A stretch of 64,000 bases of DNA from Psilocybe azurescens (lineage: Eukaryota; Basidiomycota; Agaricomycetes; Agaricales; Agrocybaceae): the NCBI GenBank assembly GCA_023853785.1, contig JAJIRX010000621.1:1-64000 (forward strand), written 5' to 3'. Position numbers and translations under genes: made by a program. The notes under the pieces were generated by a model that was not told the DNA's origin, searched no databases, and was given only the letters and a program-made list of their open reading frames with translations. Below are positions 1 to 11,900 of the stretch, piece by piece (within the stretch, counting starts at the first letter, position 1; each line of letters starts with the position of its first letter).

Positions 1-101
1 AAACCCCAAACCCTAAACCCCAAACCCCAAACCCCAAACCCCAAACCCCAAAACCCCAAACCCCAAACCCCAAACCCCAAACCCCAAACCCCAAACCCCA
101 A
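1..101. repeat. Telomeric repeat tract at the left end
   Basis: About 14 tandem units of the heptamer AAACCCC, with one AAACCCT unit near the outer end and one unit with an extra A. The C-rich strand reads 5' to 3' from base 1, which is the polarity expected at the left end of a chromosome. The unit corresponds to TTTGGGG on the G strand, unlike the TTAGGG common in fungi; the AAACCCT unit shows variation. That this is a true chromosome end is inferred from its position and polarity. Confidence 0.85.
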
Positions 102-720
102 GCCCAACACCTAGGTTAGTAAGCTGCGCCGAAAACGACGCATCGCCGGATTAGTAGGTTCGAACCCAGAGACTTGGCCTTGTACAAAGTAGGTCGGCCC
201 GGGCCCGGTTTTCTTCGGATTACTGGATAGCGTTAGCGATATTTAATAGACTGCTATTATTGCAGAAGTCTATGGTCTATTCTCGACCAGGTTGGTAAGC
301 TATTACTCGAACATGACTAACGTTTTAGTCAGAATGCTAGATCGGAGCAACTCTAGCTCTACGATTCATAATCAAAGTGACTCGATAACTAATCATCCAC
401 GATATTATTGGAAACGAGCTTAATCAGCTCTATTGTAATTAGTCAGTAAGACCTCTGACGTTCCCGTTTAGTACGAGAAAGATTACAAAGGTAATACAAA
501 ACGATTAGAAATCGATAGTCGATTCGCTAAGAATAGGCGCTTAGCTTAGTAAACACGCGCTTATTTTAGGAGCATATAGTAATATTCCTTACGTACGATA
601 GCTACTGATGAGTCTATAAAGACGAAATGGCTACTTTGGATCCCTCCAAAGTCATTTAGCCTGTACGCCCCAACACTTACAGTGTAACTACACAGCTGCT
701 TGCATTTATTTGCCCCCTCA
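102..720 (+). mobile_element. Unique DNA between two telomeric tracts; probable truncated telomeric Penelope-like element
   Basis: This segment of about 620 bp has no credible ORF and lies between the terminal telomere and a second short telomeric tract at 721-742. It carries a complete hammerhead ribozyme fold on the plus strand near its inner end. Penelope-like retroelements carry hammerhead motifs, and endonuclease-lacking forms (Coprina in basidiomycetes) attach to telomere ends. cDNA primed from the G-strand 3' end would place the element sense strand on the plus strand here, with its 3' end inward, as observed. No reverse transcriptase is present, so the copy would be 5'-truncated. The element identity is inference; the ribozyme and the sandwich are visible. 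Confidence 0.45.
592..667 (+). ncRNA. Hammerhead ribozyme (type I, open helix I)
   Basis: All parts can be paired by hand. The core CTGATGA is at 605-611. Helix II pairs 612-615 with 620-623 around loop 616-619. GAAA is at 624-627. Helix III pairs 627-630 with 652-655, then after a 3 nt bulge 634-640 with 645-651, closed by loop 641-644. Helix I pairs 601-604 with 657-660 and 592-596 with 663-667, with a 4x2 internal loop between them. The cleavage triplet is AUU at 654-656, an allowed NUH, so cutting would fall between 656 and 657. The internal loop of helix I facing loop II is the usual arrangement for tertiary contacts. Activity is not shown. Confidence 0.78.
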
Positions 721-742
721 CCCCCAAACCCCAAACCCCAAG
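721..742. repeat. Interstitial telomeric tract
   Basis: Three units of CCCCAAA in the same orientation as the terminal tract, directly abutting the broken NACHT gene. The NACHT reading frame runs into it on the minus strand as the artificial peptide GLGVWGLGV. It probably marks a former chromosome end that later received the 102-720 segment. Confidence 0.75.
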
Positions 743-3294
743 GCCAGAAAAGGCATCACACATGATTTGTTGGTATAGCTCGTCAATGAGCAACGGCCGC
801 GGTGCCCCGCTCGATGAAAATGATTTCCGATTATGCAGTTTGTTCAGCAGGCCGCGTTGCTCAGATTCTGCCATCCTTCGATGTGGTGTCAAATACCTCA
901 CGATGGTTGCGGCAGAAATAAAAGACCGTCCGCCAGCTGTTCCATGGTTTTCAGTTCTGGCTTCCCTAAGAAATTCGGAAGTTTGCTCTGCAGGTACTTT
1001 GGTGATGCCAGAACCTACACACTCAATTGGCACGTCTTGCAGGCGATAGACGGCCTTGGACGAGAAGGTCTTACAGAGTTCGGTTACGCGAGGATCCGGT
1101 CGGCTTGTGACAAGAAACTTGAGGCCTCGTAGGCGACGTTGGTTGATTATCTCGAGCAAGTCTTGAAGGAACATAGACCCTCCATCAGCCTCGATCTCGT
1201 CCAATGCGTCAACGACGGCGAGGTAAGGTGGGAGCTCAGCATGACGCCGGGATTCGGACCGCTGCCATGGACCAACAAGGAGGTCCTTCATCTGCTTGGA
1301 TAGCTTGTCGACTGAGTCGAGTTTGTCCGCTTCATGCAAGGCGTGGGCGTACGACATCGACTTCCGAGAGAGCTGGTATACAAGGGTGGGAATAATATGG
1401 ATTTGTCGCCTTGTCTCTTCAAATTGGCGAGAGCAGAAAAAGTTGCCGCCCAAAACGGTGTGCCGTCCGGCACGTTCTGTCTCCTCAAGCTCATCGAAGT
1501 GTTGGGTAATGGTATATGCGATGGTCGTCTTTCCAGAGCCCACTTGGCCGGTCAGCCAGAAGACAGGCGGGCTGTCTGCCGAGATGTCGTCGGCCCATGC
1601 GATTATATCCTTTAGAATCTCCTCGCGGGTTCCTGTGGTGCATTGTTCGGCGGGTCAATGTCGCCCCTGCCCCCCCAAGTCTGCGTCGTAGATAGCTTTT
1701 GAAGCGTAGAATACGGTCAAGCTTCGCCAGCTGAAGGATGGTTAGCGCTCGTCCTAGAAGAAGACGTCGATGTTTACCTTGATCTCGGAGAGTATATTAT
1801 CCGCCATTCTCTCGGTGGTCCAGGCGATGTCAAGCTGGGTGCGATGGATGAGTAAGTTGGTAATCTGATGGGGAATTTGCACCAGCCTGGAAAGTCTTTG
1901 TAGCCTCATCAATCCGTTTAAATCTGTCATCGATGGCCGCCTTGTCGGCTTCGCTCTCCAATACACGTCTAAATGTCCCTTTTTCCAACATTTTCTCTAA
2001 TTTGTGGATTTCATCCCGAAGAATCCTGCAAGCGCGTTGTTTATCGTATCTGATGTCGGTATGGAAATGGCTTACTCAGCGAAGGCCATCATTCGTGGCT
2101 TTCCAGAGGGTGGGACACCTTGGTCTATGGCCTTATCAACGGCGAGCAGTCTTTCGGGCGGTTTTAATGATGAGTTCTTCGATAGAGCCCTTATTGTCTC
2201 CAACCGCCTAAAACAGAGATTCAGTAAGGATATAGCGCACTGAGACTGACAACATACCTTTTTATGTTGATGAATGCGTTAATAGCGGCAACAGGCGGCT
2301 TTGCCAGAGTTCCATCGAGACATCCCTCGACCTTCTTGAGCAACATCGTCATACCGGTCCAAGCGAGTTCGAGTACGTCTTTCGTTGTCAAATTTGAGCT
2401 GGAGTCTTGCAATTGATAATCCGCCGACAGCGCATCGGGAACGGTTAAAGATCGGCCAAGGCTGTCTTCACGATCGTCACCTTTAGAATGAGTTCAACGA
2501 CTAGCCGTATTTAAGCTTAATTGTGATGACTTTCTCACCCACAACGGCTACGGAACTCATGTTATCCAATGGGCGATCGTGTTGAGAAGTATACAGTTCA
2601 CGTTCTTCGAGGGTATTCATGTCTTTGACTATGTTAAACGTTTGATTAATCTACTCACCTATTCCAGACGGAGACAACGGGCTGATATATGGAGAGCCTG
2701 AAGTATTGGGCGTGTTACTGTTGAAAGAGGAGGAAAAATCTTGGAAATGGTTTAGGCTTGCACGATCCGCAAAGTCGAGATGACATGGTACGCACCTTGA
2801 TGTGAGGCAGCATTACTGTCTAGCGGAGGGAGAGAAACCGTGGGTCCCTCTCACGGAGACGGATTTTGAAGCATATGGGGTATAATCTGAACGATGGGCT
2901 GAATCTGCTAGATCTACAGGGAAGAAATCCAGGACGGTACATACTCTGATTCAAAGGGTCATTGCTGCCTGGGCAGAGGTTGAGTCGCTGTAGGTGGCAT
3001 TGAGATAGGCCCGATAAACTTACCTAAAGTCGTCACCTCTGTACTGCCGCCGTCGTTTCCTACACTAGGATCGTGTGCGACAGGTACAGAGTCAATAGAA
3101 CCCTGATTCGAAGTCGATGGACTAGCGTTGCGTGATTTGGGTCCCGTAATCCTATCCCAACTGTGTTTCACTGATTTGTTAGCTTTTTCCAACAATTTCT
3201 TTGCTGCATTGACTGGCGGTTTGTGGGCCATGGAGATGAGATCGAGAGGCAAGAACGAGGCAGGATGCACTGCAGCCGCAAGGTATCCTGTCAA
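743..3294 (-). pseudogene. NACHT-type P-loop NTPase, truncated by telomeric DNA
   Basis: The reading starts near 3231 (MAHKPPVNAAKK, giving a basic N-terminus), passes through a helical N-terminal region (for example LAWTGMTMLLKKVEGCLDG near 2350), and reaches a NACHT domain. That domain has Walker A GQVGSGKTT near 1535, Walker B LAVVDALDEIE near 1225 and the sensor motif LVTSRPDPR near 1110. Fungal NACHT proteins are NLR-like receptors with C-terminal WD40 or other repeats; none remain here because homology stops at the telomeric tract. Frame breaks lie near 1650 (with a stop), near 1005 and near 910; the last two compensate each other. It is a pseudogene created by chromosome breakage plus decay. 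Confidence 0.7.
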
Positions 3295-3700
3295 TTGTCA
3301 TTGTGTGTGTTTGCAGTGATCACGATTACTAGTGTCGCGGCGGTTCGGCCCGAAACTTGAAGGGACTAATTCACGTGATACGCATCGTGTGACACATCTA
3401 AGTTAATCCAATACGCAGGTCTCTTCCGATTCACGTTTTTTCACTTGCTGTTTCTTCACCCACTTTCTCTATGCATGTAGGCTGTCACAGGCTGAGACCG
3501 TGCATAGTTGTGTTCACCACGCTGGTGCGTTAGTTCAGACACACCGCCCGCCAGCCAGGTCTCAATGTCGCGCCTGCACTAGCAGCTACCCACGGCTACC
3601 ACGACGAAGCATTCCTATGTGGCCCCTAACAAGAAAGATTGCTTCGTTGCTGTTCCATATTTCTAGTGCGACTTGTTGTGGGAACTGTACTCGAGTTCGT
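3295..3700. other. Intergenic, possible promoter side of the NACHT gene
   Basis: No ORF with coding character is seen. The stretch lies upstream of the minus-strand NACHT start and downstream of the GC-rich gene at 3.7-6.3 kb. Confidence 0.3.
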
Positions 3701-3711
3701 CTGTGGTCACA

Positions 3712-6237
3712 TCAGCGTACATCAGGCCTATATCTCGCTCGTTCCTTTTCCACACATATATGCCCCGCAAAGTAGAATTTAGCTATCAACCTCGTAGAAA
3801 GATAACCCTCATCCGCAGCCCAAGTACACGCCCACTGCCCGCTCCTCAACCCTCTCCTTAATCCTTTTTCCCATTTCAGCCACCTGACCCGACGCCACCC
3901 AACCCCTTGCCGCGCAAGCATAATGCAGTGCTTCATGAGCAGGAACACGATCATGTACGACGTGAGCAAGACAGCGTGGCACTGGCATTGCGACTTGGAG
4001 ACAGATATGGGTTCGGGGGAGAGTGGAGAGGATGTGGCGGCCGGTACCTGGACGTTGTCAGGGGAAGGAGTGGGGACGCTGGACGGGGATTGGGACAGTA
4101 AAGGGTTCCTAGCTGCCTGAGCCGGTTCTTGCACATCTCGTACTCGACTTCGGCCATCATCCGACTATCCTCGTCCTTCTCGTCCTCATCCGACGCACAT
4201 CCACTATGCAACCACTCGAAGAACGGAACATCAAGCCCCGCCTCCAGCACACCCTGCATCCACAAGAAGCCCTTCAGCCGGGTCGTGCGGAGCGCGTCTT
4301 GCACTCAAGGTCCGCAATGTGCTGTCTACGCTCGGAAAAGAAGCGTGCGCCGTTGAAAGGGTGGTCGGAATCGTCATTCTTAGTGGCGGAGTCGTCGTCG
4401 AGGGGGAAGCGGCCAATGCGACTCGAGGTCTGATCCGAAGCACCAGTGACGCGGATGTCAGATCAACAGCGATACTTCGCATCTAAAGCTGCCCCCGCGG
4501 TCGAAGGGACATCAGTAACAACGTCGTCATAGTTGTCTTGTAAAACAACGACAACAGACTCATGGGGACCAGACATCGGCGTCAGACTCCTCGACATGCT
4601 GGTAGACGCAGAGGATGTCGCAGAGGCAGCAGCATACGGCCTCTCGGCTCTGTACCACTTCTTGACGCTGTATACGGCCATGCAGTAGACGTACATGAGG
4701 ACATTGAAGTCCGAGGATGCGATACGCTGGCAGCGCGGCGGGTGCGAGTAGGCATGAGCATTTGATGAAGATGACGATGACGAGGGACCCGAGGGAGGAG
4801 AAGCAACAACCCCTCGAGCTCCTCCACCTTTGCGCTCCAACCCGTGAATCCCACCCTGTTCGAGTGCATGCTGCTGCTCCAACGCCGCCGTCAGCGCGAA
4901 GACACTTGACACTTGCCGGGCTAGCTTCGTGACCTCCTACCTGGCACGTCATCACCATCGCTGCTTTTGTGTGCTCCTCCTTCGCGTTGTGCGCCTCCGC
5001 CTTCGCGGTCTGGGTCTGTGTGGCGCTGCTCGTAATGCTCGGGCTCAATATCCGACTCGGACTCCCCATCCTCACCCTCATGCTGTTCCACCCGCCTCCG
5101 CCCAAGCGGCAAACTGACAATCCTCGGCCGCCCGACACACAGGTCCTCTTTCCTCCTCTCCTCTGTGTTTTCCTCCTCCATTTCCACCGTCTCTGGCTCT
5201 GCTTCCGTTTTCGACCAACCTCTTCCTTGTGCTGCGCCACACCCTCTGCTTCTACAGCATCACGCAACTCCTCCGCAGGTGTTCCACGCTCGACTTGCCC
5301 ATCCCACCTGTGCAAGAGCCTCCATCTCATCCTCCATGCTTTCCAGTTCATGCAGCTTGGCCGTTGAAATGCTCCTCGCATTGCCGTCGTCACCATCGCC
5401 GCCATCCTCTTCTCCCTCCTCACTATCTTGCTCTTCGTTGTCCTTTCCCTCCTCATGCTCATGCCCACATTATTGTTCACGTTCATATTTGCGCTCATGT
5501 CCAGAACCCAGCTCAACCGCCCCCTCATAATCATCTCCCTCAACACCTCCACCCCCGGCTTCATTGCCTCCTGCTCGAGCATCACCCCTTCAGCTGGCGC
5601 GCTCTCTCTAAATGGCTCGCGAGCTACGACTGCGTGTCGCACAGCTGCGCCTGCAGGCCCTGTATTATGGCCGCTGGGAGCGCAGGGGCGTTGTCGTCAC
5701 TTACGGTGGGATAGGTGGAGTTGGAGTTGGAGCTAGAGGAGTTGGCGGAGGTGGAGGCAGTAGCTGGCGCAGCGAAGGAGGAGGAAGCGGATGATGTGGT
5801 GCCAATGTATGTCGGTTGCGACGACGACGACGTGGACGTCCCTGCCCCATCTGTCGCGCCGTCCTTCTCCTTTCCCCCACGCCTCCGTCGAAATTGAGGC
5901 CGAAACAGCGATAGGCGCAGTAGGCAATCCTGCTCCTGCACCTCCGGCAGGGGTGGGTACAGCAAGCTGATGTGAAGACCGAGAAGGCAGCGGTGGGTGT
6001 GGTTGTGCCATATCCGGTGGCAGAGCGCGTACAGGCGGGAGATACATTGGGAACGACGGAAGATTCGCTAGGTAGAAGTAGAATAAAAATAATGGCGTCA
6101 GCATATGCCCACGGAAATAGAGATGAGGCAAAGGAAAGACAGCGAGACAAAAAACAAGACCCAAGACTCGAAGCACATTTCTTGCAAATCCAAGTCCAAA
6201 TCGTGCCCGTAAAAAATACAAGCGCAAAAAGGAACAA
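3712..6237 (-). CDS. Unrecognised GC-rich gene, probably multi-exon
   Basis: I do not recognise the family. The minus strand has coding-like character throughout but in shifting frames: Ser/Thr-rich stretches (near 5650-5960), an acidic helical segment containing STAKLHELESMEDEMEALAQ (near 5310-5370), a helix-forming stretch with TAALEQQHALEQ (near 4880), a Tyr/Val-rich stretch with NVLMYVYCMAVYSVKKWY (near 4690) and hydrophobic stretches near 3930 and 6200. Exons cannot be assigned with confidence. The alternation of frames means either many introns or frame damage. One 360-residue frame (4560-5642) is open throughout, but only its N-terminal part reads as a natural protein. Confidence 0.3.
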
Positions 6238-6239
6238 GA

Positions 6240-7276
6240 AATCACCCCGCCCACAAGAACACCCCCACCTCGTCCATCGCGTCCATCAGACCGGGAGGGA
6301 AAGAAGAACGTACAATGATATCATCGCTCCTGAGCTCGAAAGAGTCTGAATCGTGTCCCTTGCTCCCATTAGAGCTTTTCATGTCCTTAATATGAATCTA
6401 TATCCGTCAAAAACACCATCAGCACCCTATCCAAGTCCCTCACCCCAACGTAAAAATCTCTAGAAGAACGTAAACGCACCGTTCCACCGTCCTCTCACAC
6501 CTCTACATGCTACTGACTCAGCACTTTACTATCAAAAACCTCTTTCCTTTCCCCGGGCAGTCTTCAAGCTCCTCTGTCTTCCGATCTTCGCGTGAGGACG
6601 ATGTGCTTCAGCGCCCAGGTGTCATTTAAAAGGCAGAGGCAGAGCGCCGGGAAGAGGGCATTCGAAGGCGGAGAATGCACTGCAGTTGATGGGGCTGCTG
6701 CTGCGCGAAGGACATGGTATGGTGCGTGTTGTGTTATGGGGTTCGGTGGGGAGGTATGGATCAATTGATCGGTGGGGTAGGGTGCGTGCAGTGGGATGTG
6801 CGTGATAATGTTACTGTCCTTGCCGCTCAGCCAAAAAGTTTTGGGTGGTCGTATATCAAACTCGTCAAAGGCTCCAAATGCCTTGCTAGTTGAGCCATTT
6901 CTGAGTGCACATTGCAGTATATGCGTCAGCGTGAGTATGTCACGTGAACGCATATAAATTGTAAAGTTTTAAACTCAGTTTTGCCGGGTCTTGCCAGTCA
7001 CTATTCCCACCACCAGCGTATCCGGAGAATTCTCCGGGCCAAGATCACCATCCACTCATCGCCCATCCACTCGCCACTCATGCACCCATCATCCATCAAA
7101 ATCATGTTTTAACCCCGCCTCGTTTATAACGCACTCCATGGTTAGTGTCATGTAGAAAGCTAGAACTATGCATTGGAGAGCTCTGAGTGCCGGCTCTCCC
7201 GTATTCTGTCTACGTGCCATGACGTCATGATGCCAAAGCTTCATAGACGCGTGCAGCCAAGCTGTGTTTAGGTAGA
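6240..7276. other. Intergenic stretch, no supported gene
   Basis: One minus-strand frame of 129 codons (6564-6953) is open, but it has no recognisable domain. The stretch ends at the inferred 3' end of the Helitron. Confidence 0.3.
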
Positions 7277-7287
7277 CGAGCATATGA

Positions 7288-7304
7288 CCCGTGCTTCGCA
7301 CGGG
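7288..7304 (-). other. Helitron 3' terminal hairpin
   Basis: A perfect 7 bp stem with a 3 nt loop lies close to the inferred 3' terminus. Such a hairpin is the termination signal of rolling-circle transposition in Helitrons. Confidence 0.65.
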
Positions 7305-7434
7305 CTGAATGTTATCCGTATTCGATCTTTAACTTAAGTCGTAGTTTGAATAATAGAGGAAAATGATTCGAAGTGATATTATTAGCAATGTGACAGTAGA
7401 TAAGTAAGCGTAGAAATAGGGTATATGTAACTGA

Positions 7435-8557
7435 TCAAGGTACTGGCTGGAATACTGGCTGCGAAAGGGCACCCTCCTGTGAGCCTGAAGCGAGACTATC
7501 CGATGAACCTTCCGGTGACTCGAGTCGTCGTCGTTTAGCAACCGGGCCATGTAGCGGGGTAGGAGTCGTTGGTGTCATTGGAGATTTGCGCTTGTAAGTA
7601 ATAAGCCCTTTACCACCAGACCGGGGGGTTCTGCGTGATGCTAATGTATGCAGAGAACCGATATTCATATCTTTAGAATATGTTCAAATAAAATTCGAAT
7701 GAGACTTACCATCCAGGGAATTAGGGACTGTAGCTCCCATCGCATTGGGCTGCTGGCCCATAAACACAATATTGTCCACCAGTAAGTGGAACCGCTGGAC
7801 AACATCTGCCGAAGTTTGGGTCATAAATAACGTCAGTCAGAAAACCGGATACTGATACATAACGTTTGTCGTATGGGACCGGCTTTCCAGCTTTGTAGCG
7901 AGGCGAATTTGGGAACGTGCAGGAGATTGGGGCAGATGGTTTGACTTTTGGACCGGCTTGAGGGCTGAGATGTAGTGATCAACGTCGAGGTTGAAAGTTC
8001 CCTGCTCTTTCTGGCAGTTCGTCGCAACGCCAGAAACGTGCAGGTATGCATGTTGACAGGGGTCGATGGAAAATGAGGAGCTATCAGCATCAGAATCGGA
8101 TGCAGAGGAAGTGAGGGGGATAATCTACGAAAGATTGAGGGACTTTGTATAATGGAGGAGATAAATCAAACTCACCCATGTTATGTCCCCAATGAAATCG
8201 TACTTGGAAGGAGAAGATGCAGTGGGGCGAATATCTGCACCCTCTTCAAATTTTGCAATCTGTTTAAACAGTTGAGGCTTCAGTCTAGAAGCAATGATAA
8301 CTTGAGATTTACTTACTGTTGCATAAATTAGATAAATAGCGACGTCCCCAAAGTTGATGTTTGACCCGTTAAAATATCGACAGAGCGCCAATAAGCGACT
8401 CACAATTCTCCGAGCCAACGTAAACCTGGGCGTCCAGCACAACCTTCTTAGAGTTGGGGACATTCCGGGCATTCCCAATAGCAGCTATTGCAGTGATAGT
8501 CGCAATCCCGCTGACAGTAGCCTGGGAGGTGTCGGTCACAGCAGTTGTATGGGCCAT
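7435..8557 (-). CDS. Helitron accessory protein, function unknown
   Basis: The start is M at 8557 (MAHTTAVTDTSQATVSG). Coding can be followed through KKVVLDAQVYVGSENCE and INFGDVAIYLIYA to DFIGDITW near 8175. A 51 bp GT-AG intron follows (about 8124-8174), then a Ser/Asp-rich exon, a second intron near 7810-7860, an exon with DVVQRFHLLVDNIVFMGQQ, a third intron near 7670-7710, and a basic Pro/Ser-rich tail with the possible nuclear signal VAKRRRLESP. It stops at 7435. One extra T near 8375 breaks the frame, so this copy may be inactive. The beta-rich middle would suit a nucleic-acid-binding fold, but that is a guess. It shares strand and element with the helicase, which suggests co-mobilisation. 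A separate open frame at 8598-8804 may be an upstream exon. Confidence 0.45.
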
Positions 8558-8961
8558 TGAAGATAGATGAGATGGAGAGTCACAGGAGAGTAGATATTCA
8601 GTAAGGGAGAGAAGGCTGAGGGGGATGTACGTACCCTAGGTCAGCATTTATGTTGGTGGTCGCGCTAGGGTTGATAATGGCCATATGTAGAAAGAACTTT
8701 CTGCACATTTCTAGCGGATTCGCTGTCCCCTGATTTGGAAAGTCTGGCAGCTTCAGTAGCTGCTGATGGAATTCCTGGCCACGCACCTCAGATCTCAGCG
8801 TCACTGCTATGTGGAAATCACAGTCATGGACCGTTGGACCATTGTAGTGACGTCTGGGTAAGAAGCGGAGCTAGTGGCTGGTAGGGGTTTCTGATTTGCC
8901 AGCCGAGTTCCACACTTGAAAATTAACAACTTCAAACAGTGTAAGCAAGGTCATATCGTGA

Positions 8962-11900
8962 TTAATTAATAAGTACTTCCTCGTAAACTACATTAGATGT
9001 GACTGGTTCAACTACATTATCAGGTAAGAGTATCTTTATGTTTTGACTTGATATTGCTCGAGAAAGTGCAACGTAGAGCTGACCATGGGCAAAAACAGGA
9101 ATGCGAAGATCAAGACCGACATATTTTACTGACTGACCCTGTGACTTGTTGATTGATAGTGTGAAGGCCAGTCGAACAGGGAACTGACGACGCTTAAAAA
9201 CGGAAGGTAACGTCTGCAGCTTTTGAAGATGGTATCAAGGTGATTCGAGGAATCATAGCTATTTCGCCATCATGCTCACCACCTATTAGGGCGTACCTCG
9301 AGGACCCTATCACGCATCCTTGTTATGACCATTCGAGTCCCGTTACACATCCCCATCGAAGGGGAGAGATTACGAAGAAGAATAACCGGACAGCCAATCT
9401 TCAAGTTCAACTCGCCAGGAGGGAGGCTGGATGAATTCACAGATCGCAGGAACTCCACCGGTATGTTGTCACCATCATCTGGATCTGCCCCAGGCTCACA
9501 AATCATTTCATCAGCACTGATGTATTGACGAACATCACCAGCCATCCTCTCTAGGATTTGCTGGTTCATCTCTCCTACATCGGCATTGCGTGGTGCCAGA
9601 ATCATACGATTCAAAAAGTATTCAGGGCGGAGGAGGAGGATCAGAGTCGATGGCAGGATAGATGCAATTAATCAGTGAGTTGGCATCTGGAATCTTCATA
9701 TGCTCCGGAAAGCGAACCTGATCCATATTCTGACCATGTCCCACCTCAAGGAGCCATCGTGAAAACTGCTGAACATCAGCCATTCCTTGCTGCAAGCGCA
9801 TATTTTGCCGCAAGAAAAGGATCTCTACATGTTCCCAGAGGTGTGATCGCTGAACTGTTGCATCCACAATATCCTCACGCGATCCCTTTGGTACAACAGG
9901 AAGTGTTTGTAGGAAATCGCCACCCAAGATAACAGTAATTCCTCCGAACGGCCGGTTGTTGTCACGAATATCCTGGAGGGTTCGATCAACAGCTTCAACT
10001 GCGTGGCGATGTTGAGCACCTATTTCATCCCAAATAATTGCTTTTGTGGAGCGCAGAAGATCGGGCGCGAGGACTGTTCTTTGCAATACCACAGGTTGAT
10101 GTTTCGGTAAGGGTGTCGATAGGGATTTTGAACATGGAATGTGCAGTTCTTCCACCTCGAATGAGGAGGGCAGATATTCCAGATGATGAAACACAGAGGA
10201 TGATATTGCCTTCGCTTCGGACCTTAGCACAGATGGTATTGTACACGTAAGTCTTTCCGGTCCCTCCAGGTCCATTCAAAAAGAAGATTTTTGGTTCTTG
10301 GTGTTCGATTGACTCAATAATCTGTGCGTAAGCTGCTCGCTGATCATCATTAAGAGTAGGAAGGCGGGCATCAAGTTCTGCACGTTCAGTGTCTCGATTA
10401 TAATTTAACTGCTCTGCAATCAGCGGATTGAGTGTCAGAGCAGCCCAGTCTTGTTGAGGTTGTGGCATGGGAGGGAAGTTAGCAAGAGAATACCCTGAGT
10501 CGCCAAGGATTTTATTGAGTAAGAAAAGGCCATAGTCATAGATATCCTCTTCAGGTGGACTTTGAATACCCATTGCCCATAACTGCCGTTCCAAGTCATC
10601 ACAGATATGATGTCGGAATTCATTCCAGAGAGCATCGGGCTGAGCAAGCTCTGCGAAAAGAAGAAGTGTAGCAAAAGGTGGCGGAGGCGAGTACCTGTTT
10701 GCATTTCACAAGCTTCCTGGAGGCAAATCGCCACTCTCCATCATCTTCAAGTAGTCCGCGAGCAAAACATGCTGCATAATAAGTCGGTAAAGGCTCTACA
10801 TGTCCAGGAACCCGTCGTAGTTCTTCAAATGACCTTGCACCTTTCACTACTGTGAGCAATGTTCGAAGATAAAATTGTTCGCCAGCAGTGGGTTTGATAA
10901 AATACATGCGACCCAAGGCAAACCCTTTTTTTCAAGCTTCCACTTCCTCTCATTAGCATTGTAAACAAAGTGTTGGGGAAATTCCTGATAAGTATATTTG
11001 CGAGCCTCTTCTCCAAGTGGACCTGGATCAGCATTGGCTTCAAAGTATGCAGTCAAAGAGGTGCGCTGGTTGGCACCACGTTCAAGAACAGCCTGCATGT
11101 CATCATTGGGATTGAAAAAACCATATGATGGTTGGGAAGATGAACCTGCAGGCGAACAACATTGGGAATTTGTTCATGCATGTCATAGTGGAATATCCGC
11201 CATACAGCATCTGGTGCTGAGATATAACGACCATCAATAAATCGCTTGACTTCGTCCCGTAAATTGACTTCAAGAGATGCTCGATCAGGACCTTTCTGAA
11301 TATATTTGAAGGCATATTTGAATGTGCCAAGAGAGATTGCACATTCAATGTTGATATGACAATCGAAAAGACCACAGAGGAATGGGGGATATGGCACAAT
11401 GTTTCGGTTATCCACCATTTTCCCTCCCACCTCATAGGCTCTGCCATCATTTGGTCGACGATAAAGGGGATATCCATGACCATCCATTGTAGTAAACTCT
11501 TGGAAGTCCTTCGGATAATGTTTGGCACATTTGCCATTGCCATCCTTCATACATTGCGCATTAGGGTTGTCAGGCCCACAGGGCCCGTGTATCATACACC
11601 TCTTTACTGTGTCAAATAAGAGAGGTTCCGTCTCAGGATCGGGCCAGCATGCAGAAATGCAGGTGTCGATGTCTTCTGGAGTTAGCAGCTTATGTGGTTC
11701 CTTCAAAAAATAAGGCAATGCATGTGCGGAAGCCCTCGCTTTTGAAATTCAATGGTATATACATAAGCAATAGCATGACCAAAGATACCATGCTTGTAAA
11801 TATGATCGACAATTGCCTTCTTCTTCAGCTGGAACACATGTGCCACCAAGTCAGGACGGTCGTAGGGAGTCTGGCCAGGTAGAAGCTCTTGTTCAATTTC

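Noticed and set aside
4560..5642. A single-exon 360-residue protein
   Set aside because: Coding character moves between frames along the stretch, so the open frame is partly a by-product of GC content.
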